From Micromonospora sp. M71_S20 (GTDB lineage Bacteria > Actinomycetota > Actinomycetes > Mycobacteriales > Micromonosporaceae): a stretch of DNA of 64,000 nucleotides. Below are positions 62,863 to 64,000 of the stretch, one piece after another (the first letter of the stretch is position 1; each line of letters begins with the position of its first letter). The notes under the pieces were generated by a model. That model searched no databases. It was given only the letters and a program-made list of their open reading frames with translations, and was not told where the DNA came from. The DNA is taken from assembly GCF_003664255.1 (NCBI RefSeq), contig NZ_RCCV01000001.1, forward strand, positions 4,588,001 through 4,652,000, read 5' to 3'. The position numbers and the translations under genes are program-made.

Positions 62863-62877
62863 TGATCGACGCGATCA
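62863..62877. promoter_or_regulatory. Inverted repeat TGATCG-ACG-CGATCA in the divergent promoter region
   Basis: Six-base arms TGATCG and CGATCA are separated by three bases, in the AT-richest part of the gap between the SGNH hydrolase (start 62762) and the AMP-ligase gene (start 63035). It lies about 100 bases upstream of the former and 158 of the latter. A TetR- or GntR-type repressor could bind here; no regulator is adjacent. Confidence 0.35.
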
Positions 62878-63034
62878 AATGTCCTCCGGTCTGGCCGGAG
62901 CGCCGTTCAGGCCCTGTCCGGTGACAGCTGGTGGTACCTACGCTCACGGACGGCGGCGGTGCGGTCGCCCGACCGCCGCGCCGTCCCGGGCTGCCCGGCA
63001 CACGGCCACACTTCTGCGGCGAGGGGGCTGTCGG

Positions 63035-64000
63035 ATGACCGACCGACCGGAGCGACGGGCCGGCTACGTGCACCGGGCGCTGGAGCTGTTCGCGGGCTTC
63101 GGCGACCGGGAGGCGCTGGTCGGAAACGGACACCGGCTCAGCTACGCCGAGGTCGCCGCGCAGGTGCGCGGGCTGGCCGCGACCCTGCTCGGGCACGGCG
63201 TACGGCCGGGGCAGGCGGTGCTGCTCGCGCTCGGCAACCCGGTGGAGGGGCCGCTGGCGCAGCTCGCCCTGCACCTGCTGGGCTGTCGGACGATGTGGGT
63301 CGCCCCGGTCACCTCCCGCCGGGAGGTCGACGAGTTCGTCCGGCTGGCCCGTCCCGACGCGTTCGTCTACGACGCCCGGGACCCGACCGGCCTCGGCCCG
63401 GAGCTGGCCGCCGGGCTGTCCGGCGTACCCGTGCTCTGCCTCGGCCCGGGTGGCGCGGGCCCGGACCTCCTCGCCGCGGCCGCGCGCGCCGGGGCGGTCG
63501 AGCTGCCGGCCGAGGTGCCGGCGCCGGAGTCCTTCCTGCAGACCAGCGGCACCACCGGCACCCCGAAGCTGGTGCACCACCGGGAGAGCTTCTACGCGCA
63601 GATCCTCGCCCTGGCCGCCGACTTCCGCGCCGCCGGCCATCCGCCGCTGCGACACCTGTCGCACTCGCCGATGTGGCTGGCCAGCGGCCAGATCACCACG
63701 CTGTTCAACCTCTTCACCGGCGGGGTGCTGTTCCCCCGCGACGGCTGGGATGCGGCGCGGTTCATCGCCACCGTCGACCGGGAGCGGATCAACTCGACCT
63801 TCGTCACGCCGCCGATGCTCTACGAGGTGCTCGACCATCCGGCGCTGGAGGGCGCGGACTTCTCCGCCATGTTCATGTTCAACGTGGGCGCCGGGCCCGC
63901 CGCGCCCGCCCGCCTGCGCCAGGCCATCGCCCGCTTCGGGCCGGTGCTGCGCATCGTGTACGGCCTCAGCGAGGCCGTCGTGGTCACCGCCCTGCCGGGG
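63035..64000 (+). CDS. AMP-dependent acyl/aryl ligase, N-terminal part, cut by the window edge
   Basis: The first 322 codons of an adenylate-forming enzyme are present, open to the end of the window. It begins MTDRPERRAGYVHRALELF and contains the phosphate-binding loop LQTSGTTGTPKLV near residue 170 and the A5 motif YGLSEAVV near 310, as in acyl-CoA synthetases and free-standing adenylation enzymes. About 200 residues are missing, including the swivelling C-terminal lid. The ATG follows GAGGGGG by 9 bases. It diverges from the SGNH gene and the P450 operon, so it may activate the acid that enters that pathway. Confidence 0.88.
   Translation, partial: MTDRPERRAGYVHRALELFAGFGDREALVGNGHRLSYAEVAAQVRGLAATLLGHGVRPGQAVLLALGNPVEGPLAQLALHLLGCRTMWVAPVTSRREVDEFVRLARPDAFVYDARDPTGLGPELAAGLSGVPVLCLGPGGAGPDLLAAAARAGAVELPAEVPAPESFLQTSGTTGTPKLVHHRESFYAQILALAADFRAAGHPPLRHLSHSPMWLASGQITTLFNLFTGGVLFPRDGWDAARFIATVDRERINSTFVTPPMLYEVLDHPALEGADFSAMFMFNVGAGPAAPARLRQAIARFGPVLRIVYGLSEAVVVTALPG

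Overview
The window is high-GC actinobacterial chromosome (GTG starts, strong GC bias at third codon positions, Lsr2, branched-chain keto acid dehydrogenase, HspR-type heat-shock operator). Gene content and the GGGGCCCCTT-type extragenic repeats point to Micromonosporaceae, most likely Micromonospora; this placement is inference from style, not from a marker gene. About 56 protein genes are supported. I see no rRNA, tRNA, CRISPR array, prophage, transposase or obvious genomic island boundary.

Layout. 1-3623: minus-strand ABC exporter pair, NarL-type two-component system and a DUF305 protein. 3762-6550: secreted LVIVD-repeat protein, DUF2188 protein, ribokinase-like PfkB. 6676-9253: a tight pair, M15-like protein plus asparagine synthase. 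9394-16361: PEP mutase/isocitrate lyase homologue, ArsR-type regulator, secreted GH43 glycosidase with paired palindromic operators, 2H phosphoesterase, DEAD-box helicase. 16452-21151: lon under an HspR (HAIR) operator, and an operon of manganese catalase, ArsP_2-type metal transporter and a small membrane protein. 21238-24723: divergent kinase/regulator pair, lsr2, MFS exporter. 24776-31749: secreted proteins, GNAT, phytanoyl-CoA dioxygenase, BtuF-like protein, TerC, CBS-BON protein. 31972-38146: DoxX, FKBP, STAS, SMP-30, L,D-transpeptidase, parallel beta-helix protein. 38271-42434: bkd operon (E1alpha, E1beta, E2) with a divergent Lrp regulator. 42466-54173: LigD polymerase, ECF sigma/DUF899/hydrolase unit, phosphatase plus NAD(P)HX dehydratase, subtilisin, hemerythrin, phosphoesterase, SDR, and glyA behind a ZTP riboswitch. 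54392-56545: ribulokinase and a small protein. 56613-64000: a likely specialised-metabolism region.

The most interesting region is 56613-61413: four genes with overlapping or 3-base junctions encode a P450, an HSL-type hydrolase, an Hmo-like (4-hydroxymandelate oxidase family) flavoenzyme and an HpgT-like aminotransferase. The last two are the closing steps of arylglycine (phenylglycine/hydroxyphenylglycine) biosynthesis. No 4-hydroxymandelate synthase is present in the window, while an AMP-dependent ligase starts at 63035 and runs off the edge. A P450-based entry to the mandelate intermediate is a testable hypothesis. Other points of interest are a 12-bp palindrome TACAACGTTGTA shared by the GH43 and phytanoyl-CoA dioxygenase promoters, the M15-like/AsnB pair, and several uncatalogued extragenic repeats.

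Functions are read from sequence motifs only; no database search was possible.
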